A DNA stretch of 64,000 bases from Leptodontidium sp. MPI-SDFR-AT-0119 (lineage: Eukaryota; Ascomycota; Leotiomycetes; Helotiales; Leptodontidiaceae), in assembly GCA_020726505.1 (NCBI GenBank), contig JAHLEZ010000001.1, forward strand, positions 1,178,001-1,242,000. The letters run 5' to 3'. Below, piece by piece: positions 33,203-44,980 of this stretch. The notes under the pieces are model-generated. The model did not search any database. It saw only the letters and a program-made list of their open reading frames with translations, and was not told the origin of the DNA. The translations under genes were made by a program, and so were the position numbers. Every line of letters begins with the position of its first letter. Within the stretch, counting starts at the first letter, position 1.

Positions 33203-34426
33203 TCATAGAGCAAACCCATCATGCTTAGGAGGATCGCAGAATCTCCATAAACCCGCCTTTTCAGCCGCTGCCCTGACACTGGATACCTCCTCCTTCGTGA
33301 CATGTCTATTGATCTCTTCATATCTCACTGCCTCCTCGGGCAAAGGCTTTCCGCTTCCACCGATAGACTTTGCTACATTTCGACGAGGGTGCTTCGCCTT
33401 GCCAACATGGGCATCAGGGTGATATTGTTCCATGATATTAACGAAGACATCTCGGGAGACGTTACCAGCTATCCACTTCATGATTTCTTCGCCTTCAGAC
33501 TCGTAGCCAGGCATGACTAGATGTCTGACAAGCAGTCCCTTCTTGGCGATACCATCGGGCGTAAAGCAGAGGTCCCCAACTTGTGCATGCATGGCCTTGA
33601 TGCTTTCCATGGCCGCCTCTGCGTAGTCATCTGCTTTCAACAAACGCTTCGACGTACTGGCATTCCAGACCTTGAAGTCGGGGAGATATATATCCACTAA
33701 TCCATCAAGTAGTTCTATAGATGCCAGAGAATCGAAAGCCGAGGTATTGTAGATGATTGGAACCTTCAATCCATTATCGCGTGCATGAAGGATTGATAGC
33801 ACGACTTGAGGCACGATATGCTCGGGTGTTATTAAGTTGATATTGTGTACCCTTCCAACATCTTGAAGCTTGATGTACCAATCTCCTAGCTCCTCTGGGG
33901 TCAAGTCCTGACCGTTCCGTTGATGGGCAATATCATGATTTTGGCAAAACACACAGCGAAGGTTGCAACCTGAGAAAAATACGCTTCCTGAACCGTTGTG
34001 GCCCTGTATGCAGGGTTCTATCGAGCAGAGTGTCAATAACAAACGAAGACAGAACTAGACCTTGATGCTTGAATGAGAACCGTACTCATCGCATTACTTA
34101 CCTTCTCCAAAATGTGGAGCAATTACGTTGACTTTTACAGTCTCAGCTCCAATTAAGCATGCCCCGGTCTTCTCATATCGGTTCACATTGCATAGTCGAG
34201 GGCACAGGTTGCACTTGGAAAGGTGTGCGTATGCAGCAGATCTCTTTTTCGAGGCGTCAACAGAGGACAGCAGCTGGTATCTGGGGGTATAATCGTCGAG
34301 TAGGAAAGGAGGTGCCAGATGAAGATATCGCCGACTTGCCCCCATTGGGAGGAACTTTGACCGTAGGATATTGCCAGAAAGATGAGATGGAAAGGAAGGA
34401 TATCGAATCAATCTTTGGAGCATCAT
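33203..34426 (-). CDS. Radical SAM protein, PflA-like
   Basis: Two exons, 34426-34102 and 34017-33203, give 379 residues from the ATG chosen here. An upstream in-frame ATG at 34621 would add 65 residues that look like UTR. The N-terminus (MMLQRLIRYPSF...) is basic and lacks acidic residues, like a mitochondrial presequence. A Cys cluster CNLCPRLC follows, then the cluster-binding motif CNLRCVFC (CxxxCxxC), preceded by GSGSVFFSG. Later blocks such as NLITPEHIVP, YNTSAFDS, DIYLPDFKVW and LVRHLVMPG match pyruvate-formate-lyase-activating-enzyme-like radical SAM proteins. These reduce S-adenosylmethionine at a 4Fe-4S cluster to form a radical. The eukaryotic members are mostly orphans and no glycyl-radical partner is visible nearby. 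Confidence 0.88.
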
Positions 34427-34904
34427 GAGAGATGAAGCGTGAAGAATGCGGGGGAATGTAAATGGACCTGCATTGGAGGAAGAACTTCCAGGATTTTTAA
34501 TGATATCACTCAGTATCCAGATCAAGTCTGAGATAATTTGAGTCCATTTATGAAAGCACTCGGCTGTAACAAAAAGAATGGATGATTGATTGGGTTGGTA
34601 AGTCTGATGTTCGACAGACATAAGAGGGGGTTATGTTCTCCGAGGTCCAAATTAGTCAGCTGGGGCATTATAAACCAAGGATCGCCTTCCCAACATCCTT
34701 CATGCCCGCCCAAGGCTGAAGCTTCAACATCAACTCATCATCCGGGCCAAACTATTAACCAGCGATTTGAGGGGAAGTAACAACTCGAGCTATCCTGTCA
34801 CCTTGAATATGTATTCATAGCCGCTTCCATTCCAAGCCAAGCCATTCTCCTTAATCCTCCCAACAAGCGCTGCGCGCAAACCAGTCGAATAACGATATGT
34901 GAAG
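34427..34904. promoter_or_regulatory. Divergent promoter region, radical SAM gene / MLH1
   Basis: 478 bases separate the start codons. Nothing in it resembles a coding exon apart from the weak upstream extension of the radical SAM frame. Confidence 0.4.
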
Positions 34905-37203
34905 ATGGCTGAGCTGATGGACATTGATGTGGATGTGGATCTGGAGCAGAGGGGTACCAAGAGGAAAGCCGATGAAGCTCTTGCAGGTGTAACTGCACCG
35001 AGAAGAATCAGGGTAAGGCATTGCCAAACATCTCATCTCAGCCTCATGCATGTATCCTAACATCATGTGACAGGCACTGGATCCAGATGTTATCAACAAG
35101 ATTGCAGCTGGCGAGATCATCGTTGCTCCTGTACATGCGTTGAAGGAACTTATCGAGAATTCTGTCGACGCTGGCTCGACTTCTCTTGAGGTTCTTGTCA
35201 AAGATGGTGGCTTGAAGCTTCTTCAGATCACGGACAATGGACATGGAATCGCTGTAAGTCCAGGAGGTTACCCGCGTCCATTTCACATCTAATGATTTTT
35301 GAAGAAAGAAGATCTTCCAATCTTATGCGAGCGTTTCACAACCTCTAAACTCAAGTCCTTTGAAGACCTGACGTCCATTGGAACGTACGGATTTCGAGGA
35401 GAGGCTTTAGCCAGTATCAGTCACATCGCCCATCTCACCGTCACCACCAGAACAAAAGACTCTACATGTGCCTTTAGAGCACACTACGATAGCGGCCATC
35501 TAGCACCCGCCAAGCCAGGTCAGAGTTCTGATCCAAAGCCTATTGCAGGCAGGCAAGGCACTCAAATCACTGTTGAGGACCTGTTCTACAATGTACCAAC
35601 TCGTCGTAGAGCTTTCAGATCAGCTTCCGAAGAATACAACAAGATCCTCGATGTGGTCGGTAGATATGCCGTCCATTGCGATGGAGTTGCCTTCAGCTGC
35701 AAGAAGCACGGAGAAGCTAGCACCACCATCACCACACAATCCAGCTCTTCTACTGTTGATCGAATCCGACAAATCCATGGAAGTTCGGTAGCGAACGAGC
35801 TCATCGAATTTACATCCTCAGATTCCCAATGGGGCTACCGAGCTCGTGGTTGGACCACCAATGCAAACTACCACGTCAAGAAGACCACCCTTCTTCTCTT
35901 CATCAACCACCGCTCCGTAGATTCCACCAACATCCGCAAAGCCATCGAGCAAACATACTCAGCCTTCCTCCCCAAAGGCGGCCATCCCTTCACATACCTG
36001 AGTCTGGACATCGACCCGCACCGAGTAGATGTAAACGTCCACCCCACAAAGCGAGAAGTCAACTTCCTCAACGAAGACGAGATCATCGAGAAGATATGTA
36101 CCGACATCCGCACCAAGCTTGCAGACGTCGACACAAGCCGAACATTCATGACCCAAACCCTCCTGCCCGGCGCTCGACTTCCATCAGCCGACGCTGATGG
36201 AACCGCAAGGACCACCACCTCATCAGCAACACCCAAACCTAAGCCCTACGAGAACAACCTCGTCCGCACCGATGCCAAACTCCGCAAGATAACTAGCATG
36301 CTCCCACCGAGCACAAACCGCTCCAGCACAACCCCCAGATCAAACGGCACAGAACCGCACCAGCAAGCCATCGACACAGAATACGAAACCTCCGACCGCG
36401 AGCCCATCAACTGCCGCCTCGCAACAGTCAAAGAACTCCGTGCCGAAGTTCGCGACGAGATGCACAACGAGCTAACCGAGATCTTCGCCGGGCACACCTT
36501 CGTGGGCGTAGTCGACGAGCGAAGACGCCTAGCCGCCATCCAAGGCGGCGTGAAGCTCTTCCTCGTAGACTACGGCATGGTCTGCTACGAGTACTTCTAC
36601 CAAGTCGGTCTCACCGACTTCGGGAACTTCGGCACGATCCGATTCGAACCGTCTCTAAACCTCCTTGAACTCCTCACCCTCGCCGCCACGCACGAGAAAA
36701 GCACTTCTCCTACCCCAGCAGATCCCGCCGAAGATTTTGATGTCAAGGAAGTGGCCGAGCTCGTCTCGGCCCAACTCATCCAACGCCGAGCCATGCTGCA
36801 AGAGTATTTCTCCTTCGAGATCTCCGAGGAAGGACAACTCATCAGCATCCCCCTCCTCTTGAAAGGCTACACGCCCAGCCTCGCCAAACTCCCACGCTTC
36901 CTCCTCCGACTCGGGCCGCACGTGAACTGGACTGCGGAGAAAGAATGCTTCGCTACCTTCCTGCGCGAACTAGCCTCCTACTACGTGCCTGAACAACTCC
37001 CGCCTTCACCTGGCCCAGAAGATCCAGAAGAGGAGTTGAGCGAGGATATTAAACTCCGGAGACAGCAGATCGCGAAGGCTGTGGAGGATATCCTCTTCCC
37101 TGCTTTCAGAGCTAGGTTGGTTGCTACGAAATCACTTATGAAGGGTGGGGTTGTGGAGATTGCGAATCTGAAGGGCTTGTATCGGGTGTTTGAGCGGTGC
37201 TGA
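34905..37203 (+). CDS. MLH1: DNA mismatch repair protein MLH1
   Basis: Three exons, 34905-35012, 35074-35253 and 35305-37203, give 728 residues. After a short acidic/basic leader with KRK comes the GHKL ATPase: [28 protein letters not shown] and [30 protein letters not shown] and [12 protein letters not shown] mark the transducer domain. A Ser/Thr/Pro-rich linker separates the N-terminal ATPase from the C-terminal dimerisation domain. The protein ends in FERC, the conserved MLH1 terminus that contributes to the PMS1-type endonuclease site. MLH1 pairs with PMS1 (and MLH2/MLH3) to act after MutS proteins in the nucleus. Exon joins fall at ALDPDVINK and [15 protein letters not shown], both family-conserved blocks. 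Confidence 0.97.
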
Positions 37204-37717
37204 GATGGATACACCTCAATCTCGGCGACCCGTGGTGGATGTATGTTATTGCTTCTTGGACTGGGGTTGGTATGGTATGGCAACATAAAGTATTTTGGCT
37301 TTACGTAAGTAGGGGCTGGAAGATTGCTTTTTGGGGCTGGCTGGCTGTGTTACATTCGTGGGAGCTAGGTATAGCTGGGTGGTCACAATCCGGCGTTTTT
37401 GGCTGTCATATTCGCTCATAGGTCATATCTGCCGAGTAGCCATAGTACGGAGAAGAATCCAGGGATAAAAAAAAAAAGAAAGAATTGCAAACTATCTCAA
37501 GAACGTACGACAAGAAACTCCCTGAAGCAAATCACTGCGAAAAAGCCTGATATCATCTATCGTGTTGATTGAATGTGACTAGCCGATGTTTTGACGCTCC
37601 TACGAGATCATTCAAGTCGCCTAGGTCTACGCCGCTATTATACAGTATAAGTTCATCGCACGGTCCATTCATCCATCCGTTCATTGCCATCCATGCAAGC
37701 CTATGCTCCCAGTTCAT
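37204..37717. other. Convergent 3' region of MLH1 and RPN1
   Basis: 514 bases between two stop codons. There is a 12-base poly-A run near 37468-37480 and no coding frame of note. Confidence 0.45.
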
Positions 37718-40605
37718 TTAGCTCTTTCCATCCTCCCATTCGGGGTTCTATCCTGTAGTCAGCAAAAATTTCTTAGAGAGTTGTAAAGTAGGAGAGACAA
37801 ACCTTTCTCAAAATGACCAAGCCCTCAAGATTACTGGTCAAGGGAATATACTGCTCATCCTCCAACTCAGCACGCTCACCATACGCCAACAGCACAGGCG
37901 TACTCTGCGTTTGCCACCCAGTAATAGTCTTTGGCCGACCCGCCTGTCCCACAACATCGACAGCCTGTCCAACGCGGACATTGACCGTGAGCGGCTTGAG
38001 CTCTTCGTCCAGGGTTACGAGGAAACGGGGGTGCATGGCTGTGACGAGGTAGTAGAGGAGGTAGTGCGAATTGCCAGTAACGAATTGCTTGGCGTCGATC
38101 ATGGCTACTAGGACTGCCAGGAGACCGGCGGCGGAGACTCGGGAGAGGACTTGTCGGTCGGTGTGGAATGGACTGATGGAGAGCGTGCCCTTGCCCATGT
38201 GGAGAAGACCTTGAGCGATTCTAACCATGAAGAGAGATTCCTGGTCGCGGTGGTAGTAGCTGGCCAGTTGTCGGAGGAGTTGGGCCAATCTGGCATTATT
38301 GGTTCCAGCACCCAGAAGACCCATGGCAAAGATAGCGTTGATAGCAACATCGTTGTCATTGTCGTGACTGTACCTCGATAAAGTGTCGTAGACCTTCATC
38401 TGGGGGTTACTTGGGCTGAGAAGACCCATTGCCAAAGGAACTGCCTTGCGGATATTGGCCTCGCCGTAATGCATGAGATGTCCGAATTGACGGAGGACCA
38501 TCTCCTGACCAACATCCTCACCCATGGCTACCAAACCAAGACCAATGACAGCGTAGGCTTGGAGCAACTCGTCACCCTTCTTCTCATCGCTCTCCTCGAT
38601 GTGGTCATTACAGATGTGAAGAAGCTCCTGTAGCTTCAAAACAGTTCCTGTTCCAGCCCAAGCACAGATCTCAGCAAGAACTGAAGTTGGCTTCGACATT
38701 GGGTGGTCGATAGCTTTCAAGGTCTCCAAGATAACCTCAACCTCTTCCTGGCGTCCGAAGAACAGGAGACCAAGACCAAGAGCCATGAAACGAGTCCATT
38801 TGTCCTTTAGTTGCGATTTTCGGTCATCATCAAGGAAAGTCTGGATGATCGCCTCACTGACATCGCTGTTCGAGGAACCGACAAATACCATACCCAGCGA
38901 CAGTGCAGCCATTGCTGAAACCTGCATGTCGAGGGAAGTATCGCCAACAATAGGGATCAAGATATCGAGGAGATCAGTCCGGTTTGATCCAGCATATGCA
39001 AGTCCCAGACCCATGATCGACGCTACCCGGACCGCAGTGCTCTTGTGGTTGATTCTATCCTCGTCGCTCAGAAGTGCCAACGCTGGGTCGGAATCCATTC
39101 TAACACCAGTGTTCATGATACCGATAGCCAACATGGCACCAGCAAGAATTTGGTCCTCATCGGCATAGGTGTATTTGTCGATCTTGTCCAGACCACCCTC
39201 AACATCCCACAGAAGCAAAGTTCCTAGCGAAGCAACTGTGGACATCATACCCTCCTCCTTCGTCTTCCAAACCCAAGCAGATTTCTCCTCCTCAACCATC
39301 ATCATCTTGTCGTTGCCGAATCCAGCGTTGACAAAGGCGTTCACAAACGCAGCTGCCAGATTGTGTCTCGCAGAATCCAGATTCGTGAGGCCAGCTACCC
39401 GGTTGCTCTCAAGATGGCTTTTGTAGATATCCTCCGTAGTCTTCGGGTCAAGAATGTTGAGCTCTTTAGCAAGAGCCTTGAAATGCTCAGGCATCTTAGT
39501 GCTATTCAAACACTCCACAATCTCCCTCTCATCATCCGTATCCGTAGGCAGGTCCAAAACGATTTGCTGCCTGGCGATCAAGAAAGCCATCTGCTTCTTA
39601 AGCGCCACATCCTTCGTCGAATCGAAATCCTCTTGGATGAGCGTGACATCGTTCAGGCGGATAGCGAGCACGATGGCCTGGGTGAGCTGGCCGTAGTTCT
39701 TGTAGATATCGTGTGCGGTTCGGAGGAATTGCTGATCTTCTGGGTAGGTCAAGAGGCTGACCATGCTAACCATGTACAGACAGACTCGTGGGTATGTGTC
39801 TTTGTCGAGGAACTTGGGGATATCCTCGATGATTTCGAGCTCGCTCATCAAATCCACAGCATCGGCTTCGGCATTGCTCTTGAGGAAGAGGGGAACGAGA
39901 ACTAGGGCAAGATCAATAAGGTCTTTGTAAGGCTCATCAGCTGTTAATCTCTTGGTGTACACCTCTCCGATCTCCAACGCCAGATGCCGCGTATATTCGT
40001 GGCCCCAGGATCCAATATCGGATGTTGGCGCGAGCAGGCGGAATTTGAGGGTATCTTGTCTATCTTCATCCGAGAAGGTCATGCCAATCACTGAGAGCAC
40101 ATCTGCCAACGAAGTCCTATCATCTCCCGCAGGCCACTCCTCGTACAGCTTTATCATCGGCTCGTAATGTGGTCGTAGGAATTTGAGGGGTTTAGGAACG
40201 GCGGTCATGGAAGAGGTGGATGTCTTGATAGAGTCCTTGATGGCCTCCAACGCCGACTTGTAAAGTGTTGTATCTGATTCCTAAACCAACGCAAGTCAGC
40301 ATCCCGCAAAAAAGAAGTACACCGGTCCCTCGTACCGTCAATCGTTCCACCAGCATATCCAGTTCATTCTTGAGCTGTTGGTCCTCCTCACTGAGCTCTT
40401 CGGGCGCTGAAGCGGTCTATTAGCTGGATCCCTTCCAATTCGAGGCTGACACCATACCTCCAATAGTAGGCTCATCAGTCTTCCCATTTACGAGCGGCTT
40501 CCCATCCTTATCCTTCTTGACCTCCTCAGCTTTGCTCGGCTCGCCATCTACGGCCTTTCCCTTGCCCTTGTCAACAGACTTTGGAGGTTCGCCATCCTTC
40601 GCCAT
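37718..40605 (-). CDS. RPN1: 26S proteasome regulatory subunit RPN1
   Basis: Four exons, 40605-40458, 40406-40336, 40280-37803 and 37747-37718, give 908 residues, the expected size. A Lys/Asp/Glu-rich leader is followed by APEELSEEDQQLK and ERLTESDTTLYKSALEAIK, the usual RPN1 start. The middle holds the proteasome/cyclosome repeats, seen as recurring Gly-Leu-Ala helices such as MGLGLAYAGSNR, LSLGMVFVGSSN, LGLGLLFFGRQE, IGLGLVAMGED and FAMGLLGAGTNN. The C-terminal strand region ends ILRKNPEWEDGKS. RPN1 is the scaffold in the base of the 19S particle that docks ubiquitin-shuttle receptors and Ubp6. The last coding exon is only 30 bases. Confidence 0.97.
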
Positions 40606-40971
40606 CCTAGCAGCTTGCGTTGGACCTTGTCGTGTGAGTTTAGGAAAGATGTGAGCTGGCAGATGGCACGCAGAGGACAGAAGAGAGCCCTTGAATTCAA
40701 CGGGTCGAAGAGGCGATGTTCGTGAAAATTCGTGGTGAGGTTGGGCAGGTGGTTATTGGATTTGTTGTGGTTCCTTCAGGCACTCCAAGCTTCCGCGTAC
40801 AAATACAGCTTCAACCGCGAAACGAGACGGCCTGCTAACTAAGCGAGATCTTCTAGCGTCCGACAGGGATCCTCCGCCCTCACTTCCAGCGCAGCGCAGG
40901 CAAGTGGGCAGAAAAATAATATTGTGGATGGTCCTCAAGAAACTTCGAATACAGCAAATAACTTCACAACC
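40606..40971. promoter_or_regulatory. 366-base head-to-head promoter of RPN1 and RIO2
   Basis: The RPN1 and RIO2 start codons face away from each other across 366 bases, so both core promoters must lie here. I do not see a clear copy of the yeast proteasome element GGTGGCAAA. Confidence 0.6.
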
Positions 40972-42240
40972 ATGAGGCTCGATACGAAGCATATGCGGTA
41001 CCTGACCGCAGAGGACTGGAGGACCCTCACAGCCGTTGAAACGGGCTCAAAAAACCACGAAGTCGTTCCTACAGCTCTGATCGGACAAATCTCTGGGCAG
41101 CGTGGAGGGGTACACAAGAATATATCTGCGCTGGCGAAAGTCGGATTGATCGCACGTCTCAAGAATGCCAAATACGACGGATACCGTCTGACGTACGGAG
41201 GACTCGATTACCTCGCCCTGAATACATACCGGAAGCGCAAAGATGTCTACAGTGTTGGGAATCAGATTGGTGTGGGCAAGGAGAGTGACATCTTCGTAGT
41301 CGCGGACGAGAAGGGAGTCCAGAGGGTTTTGAAGATACACAGACTGGGTCGCATATCCTTCCGGACGGTCAAGGCGAATCGAGACTACCTGCGAAACAAA
41401 TCCTCGGGTTCTTGGATGTACATGTCTAGGCTGGCAGCACTGAAAGAGTTCACATTCATGACGGCCTTGAGAGAAAATGGGTTTCCAGTTCCAGAACCCC
41501 TGGCTCAGTCGAGACATACAATCGTTATGTCGCTGATCGATGCTTTTCCCATGCGCCAAATATCTTCAGTCCCGGACCCAGCCTCTCTCTACGCCGAGCT
41601 CATCGCAATGATCATGCGCCTCGCACAATACGGACTTATCCACGGCGATTTCAACGAATTCAACATCCTGATCAAGGAAGAGATGAAGAAGGAGACTGTA
41701 GACGACAAGATTACGGAAACACTCATCTTGACTCCCATTCTGATCGATTTCCCACAGATGGTGTCAGTCGATCACGCAAATGCCGAGTACTACTTTGACC
41801 GAGATGTAAACTGCATCAAGCGATTCTTTGAACGACGGTTCCACTTTACAAGTGATGCGAAGGGACCATACTTTAAGGATGCCAGGAAGCTTATTGGAAA
41901 AGATGGTGTCACCAGACTCGATGTTTCCGTGGAAGCTTCTGGTTTCTCAAGGAAGATGGCTAAGGAGCTCGAGGCGTATATGAAAGAAGTCGGCGTTGAT
42001 GGTGATGGTGATCCGAACGCTGCTCGTGGCGATGAAGAATCATCAGAAAATGAGGATGGTGAGGAGAGTGGGGATGAAGCAGATGTGGCTGAGGATGGAC
42101 AGAATGCTCAGAATAGTCTAGACACCACGGTACCGGGCGCATCATCTCAAGACGGAGCTTCTTATGAGTCTACCGGCTTGAAAGATAGTCTGGGAAACGA
42201 TATTCTCATATCGAAACTTGAAATCAAGGATGGAACATGA
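40972..42240 (+). CDS. RIO2: RIO-type atypical kinase RIO2, 40S maturation factor
   Basis: Single exon, 422 residues from the ATG at 40972. Residues 1-95 form the winged-helix domain specific to RIO2 (RYLTAEDWRTLTAVE, ending LTYGGLDYLALNTY). The RIO kinase domain shows the GVGKESDIFVV loop (about 100-110), Lys121 (VLKIHRLG), SRLAALKEFTFM, the catalytic loop IHGDFNEFNIL (Asp226, Asn231) and the metal-binding IDFPQMVS (Asp259). The tail is acidic (many Glu, Asp, Gly and Ser). RIO2 rides on pre-40S particles, and its ATPase activity drives its release during the final cytoplasmic maturation steps. Confidence 0.96.
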   Translation: MRLDTKHMRYLTAEDWRTLTAVETGSKNHEVVPTALIGQISGQRGGVHKNISALAKVGLIARLKNAKYDGYRLTYGGLDYLALNTYRKRKDVYSVGNQIGVGKESDIFVVADEKGVQRVLKIHRLGRISFRTVKANRDYLRNKSSGSWMYMSRLAALKEFTFMTALRENGFPVPEPLAQSRHTIVMSLIDAFPMRQISSVPDPASLYAELIAMIMRLAQYGLIHGDFNEFNILIKEEMKKETVDDKITETLILTPILIDFPQMVSVDHANAEYYFDRDVNCIKRFFERRFHFTSDAKGPYFKDARKLIGKDGVTRLDVSVEASGFSRKMAKELEAYMKEVGVDGDGDPNAARGDEESSENEDGEESGDEADVAEDGQNAQNSLDTTVPGASSQDGASYESTGLKDSLGNDILISKLEIKDGT

Positions 42241-42923
42241 GGGTAGAGCATTGTTCCTTGCAAAATATCACCAGACAAACCAGGAACACAAAACTCCTCT
42301 GCCAAGGTCGTCGAAGCCACTTCACCATTCGTGTGGCCCAAGAACAGAAGAATGTCTCAGGGACGAGGCAATGGAGAGACTCCGCTGAAGACATCGGTTG
42401 ATCACAAGACAGGGCATTAGAATCACATTGCAACTTGAATTGGTGGAATGAGTTCAATTATGCTACAAGTATCCACATTTGGAGTGAACTAGTCATGGTA
42501 GCAAGAGAAAGAAATGTTTACAGTCCAATGTGCAATGCTTTTGATATCAATCCATCAATGCTCAACATGAAAGCAATGTTTCCCTGCTCATGCTGCCCAT
42601 ATGCCACACCTTGCCTGAAAATACCGTTGGATGTTGTCCTACATGCGATGTACCGCTCACAAGAACTCGAAGGATGATGTCGGTACGAGTGTATGCGAAC
42701 AACATATCTATGTTGACAGGATATGTATGTCTGCTCTGTACGCATGTATGTGGTTGGTGAATTACCGAGTAAGGGGGTAAAGAGCAAATCTGCAAATGAC
42801 TGTATGAACCAGATCGCATGTGATTGATATCGAATGATAGAAGAATGCGATACTGATCGTCGCTGAGCAATGCGTAGAGAATGAATGCCAATAGTGGTCC
42901 TTAACTTCACAGCTGCGAAGTCC
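42241..42923. other. Convergent 3' region of RIO2 and the RRM gene
   Basis: 683 bases between the two stop codons. Both strands have open frames of 60-165 codons but none with domain content or sensible exon structure; I regard them as chance. Confidence 0.45.
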
Positions 42924-44980
42924 TCAAGAAGACTTGCGAGAAGAAGGAGAAGTAGAGCCACCGTGAGCGACGACAGGCGAGTCGTTGTGAACAGCCACAT
43001 CGTCGGCAGTGCCATCTTCCGAGACCGTAGGAGTTGATTGCGAAACCTTGCTGTTCGTTGGTCAGTAAAGATAATGTCAGAGTGTAAAGTGGCAGAACTT
43101 ACATGTCCTTCGACTTTGAGATTGACTCGGCCGAGGAGACTTTGACGTTCCGATCAAGGTCCTTGAACCCACCAACAGAACCAGTAGAGCTGTTCGAGAT
43201 ATCAGTAATTGATGCATGTGAAGGTCTGGCCTTCGACTAACCTATTTTCACGACGCTTCCAAGAACCGCTGGCTCTGGATGGGAAGTGAGCAGCGATCTG
43301 ACCAGTACGAGGACCGGCTGGCGATGGGATGGATGGCATAGGAGGAGGTGAAAGAGTAAGCATGTCGACAGGTCCACCATAAGCACCAACATTGTACTCG
43401 TTGGTTCGGAATTGACGGCGCTCGGTGGTGATGCGCTTCAGGTCCTTCTGAGCAGGAGTATCGGCGTAGCGGACCTGGAGAAGCAGACCTTCCTCACCAA
43501 TTGGCTGACCATGGAACTTCTTGATGATTTCCTCGCAGACCTCACGGTTCTCGAAACTATTGTAGAAGTCAGCAATTGCTCCACTCATAGTAGAGTTTGC
43601 GAGACTTACCGAGCAAAGCCAACGCCACGGCTGTTGTTCTGATTGTCACGAAGAATTCTGCTGGATTGAACGGTGTAGTCCATGAAGATTGCACCAAGCT
43701 CCTGCGGCTGGGGTTAGCAGAGTCATGATTGCAAACTGTGGGGCATAACTTACCGACTCAGTCATATTCTTTGGAAGGTTAGAAACATAAAGGTTGGTCG
43801 ATTGCTCATCTCCCTCTGCCTTGAGGCGGGAATTGAAGGACTCCTGTGCAATGTGAGCAGTGTTGCTAACCTCATGAGGTGCAAGGTGTGGTACCCTAGC
43901 AAATCCGACTTCATAGCCAAGCTTGTAGAATCCACGAATGCAGAGCTCCGAGTCACGAAGAGAGAAGTACTTGGCAAAGCCGAAACTGAGAGTGTGTTAG
44001 CAGATGATTCGCAATGATGAGAGGGAGGAGACTTACCCCTTGCAGGCTCCAGTACTGGTATCAATGATGGCCTTCGATGTCTCGACCTTACCAAAGCGAG
44101 CAGCATATGCAGCAAGAGTCTCATCGTCAGTGTCTGGGTGGAGACCACGGATGTAGACATTGCGATTGCCCTGGATAGGATTGGATAAGCTCTGGTCAAG
44201 AGTTCTCATGCTCTCACGAGGAGTGAAGACCGCAGGAACGGCTGGAGGGATAGCTGGGTGCTGAACGAGCAAAGCATCAAGATCAACATTGATAGGAATG
44301 GTCTTGTATGGTAGGGGCTTGGCTTGCTGAGCAGCATGTTGAATTGGGAGCTGTTGTGGTGATGGAGTGGATCCGAAGGGAGACCGATCAACGGCGACGA
44401 TCTGAGTACCTTGCTGAGAGATCGAACCGTAGTGAGGGGTGCCGGGAGCAGACTCGTTAGTAGAATAAGAGCCGCGTCGATTCTCCAGACCTGGAACCTC
44501 CTTGTACAGCTCGGGATAGCCAGCAGAGACGCGACTAGGGGTGTAGGGCATATATGGCATGGCCGGGAGGTAGCTGGGATAGGCACCTTGGGCGTAGTAG
44601 GACATGGGAGCTGCGTAAGAGTTGTAGGCGCCATCAGCAGGTTGGGTCGCAGCGAGAGGTTGAGCCGAGTACATGGGAGGAGCAGCCAAGAAGGTGTTGT
44701 CGACAGGGTTGTAATAGAATTGAGTACTGCCAATTGGGATTTGAGAGGCGCCGAGGCCAGCTGCACCAGCCATGTTGGCACCAGACATTGAGAAGCTGCC
44801 GAATTGACCCATCATGGCGTTCATGGCCGAATTGTCGGTCTGCGTGGCCGGCATAGCAGCTTGACCAAACGAGGCTGATTGGCCTTGGGAGTCGCGGTGA
44901 GATCGAGCTTGAGGTGGAGCGTACATATTGGAAGCAGAACGGCTGTGGATCGAGGTATCTCCAATTTGCTGGTAAGACAT
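42924..44980 (-). CDS. RNA-binding protein with two RRM domains, RBMS/MSSP-like
   Basis: Six exons: 44980-44037, 43985-43754, 43701-43610, 43556-43242, 43189-43103, 43050-42924; 598 residues. The N-terminal 270 residues are low-complexity, rich in Gln, Ser, Ala, Met, Tyr and Pro. RRM1 begins NVYIRGLHPDTDDETL (RNP2) and contains GFGFAKY (RNP1, across an intron). RRM2 begins NLYVSNLPKNMTES and contains SRGVGFAR (RNP1) followed by FENREVCEEII. The spacing and wording are those of metazoan RBMS single-stranded-nucleic-acid-binding proteins and their fungal relatives. The tail is Ser-rich and ends SSRKSS. It probably binds mRNA in the cytoplasm. The frame stays open upstream to 45352, but that part is low-complexity and I place the start at MSYQQIG. 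Confidence 0.9.

Noticed and set aside
35829..36236. Overlapping 122-codon frames on both strands inside MLH1
   Set aside because: Shadows of the strong codon bias of the MLH1 exon; no independent evidence.
42518..43015. 165-codon minus-strand frame with a hydrophobic start at the 3' end of the RRM gene
   Set aside because: Its beginning overlaps the last RRM exon in a different frame, and the hydrophobic Leu run comes from reading CTTCTTCTC codons of that exon.
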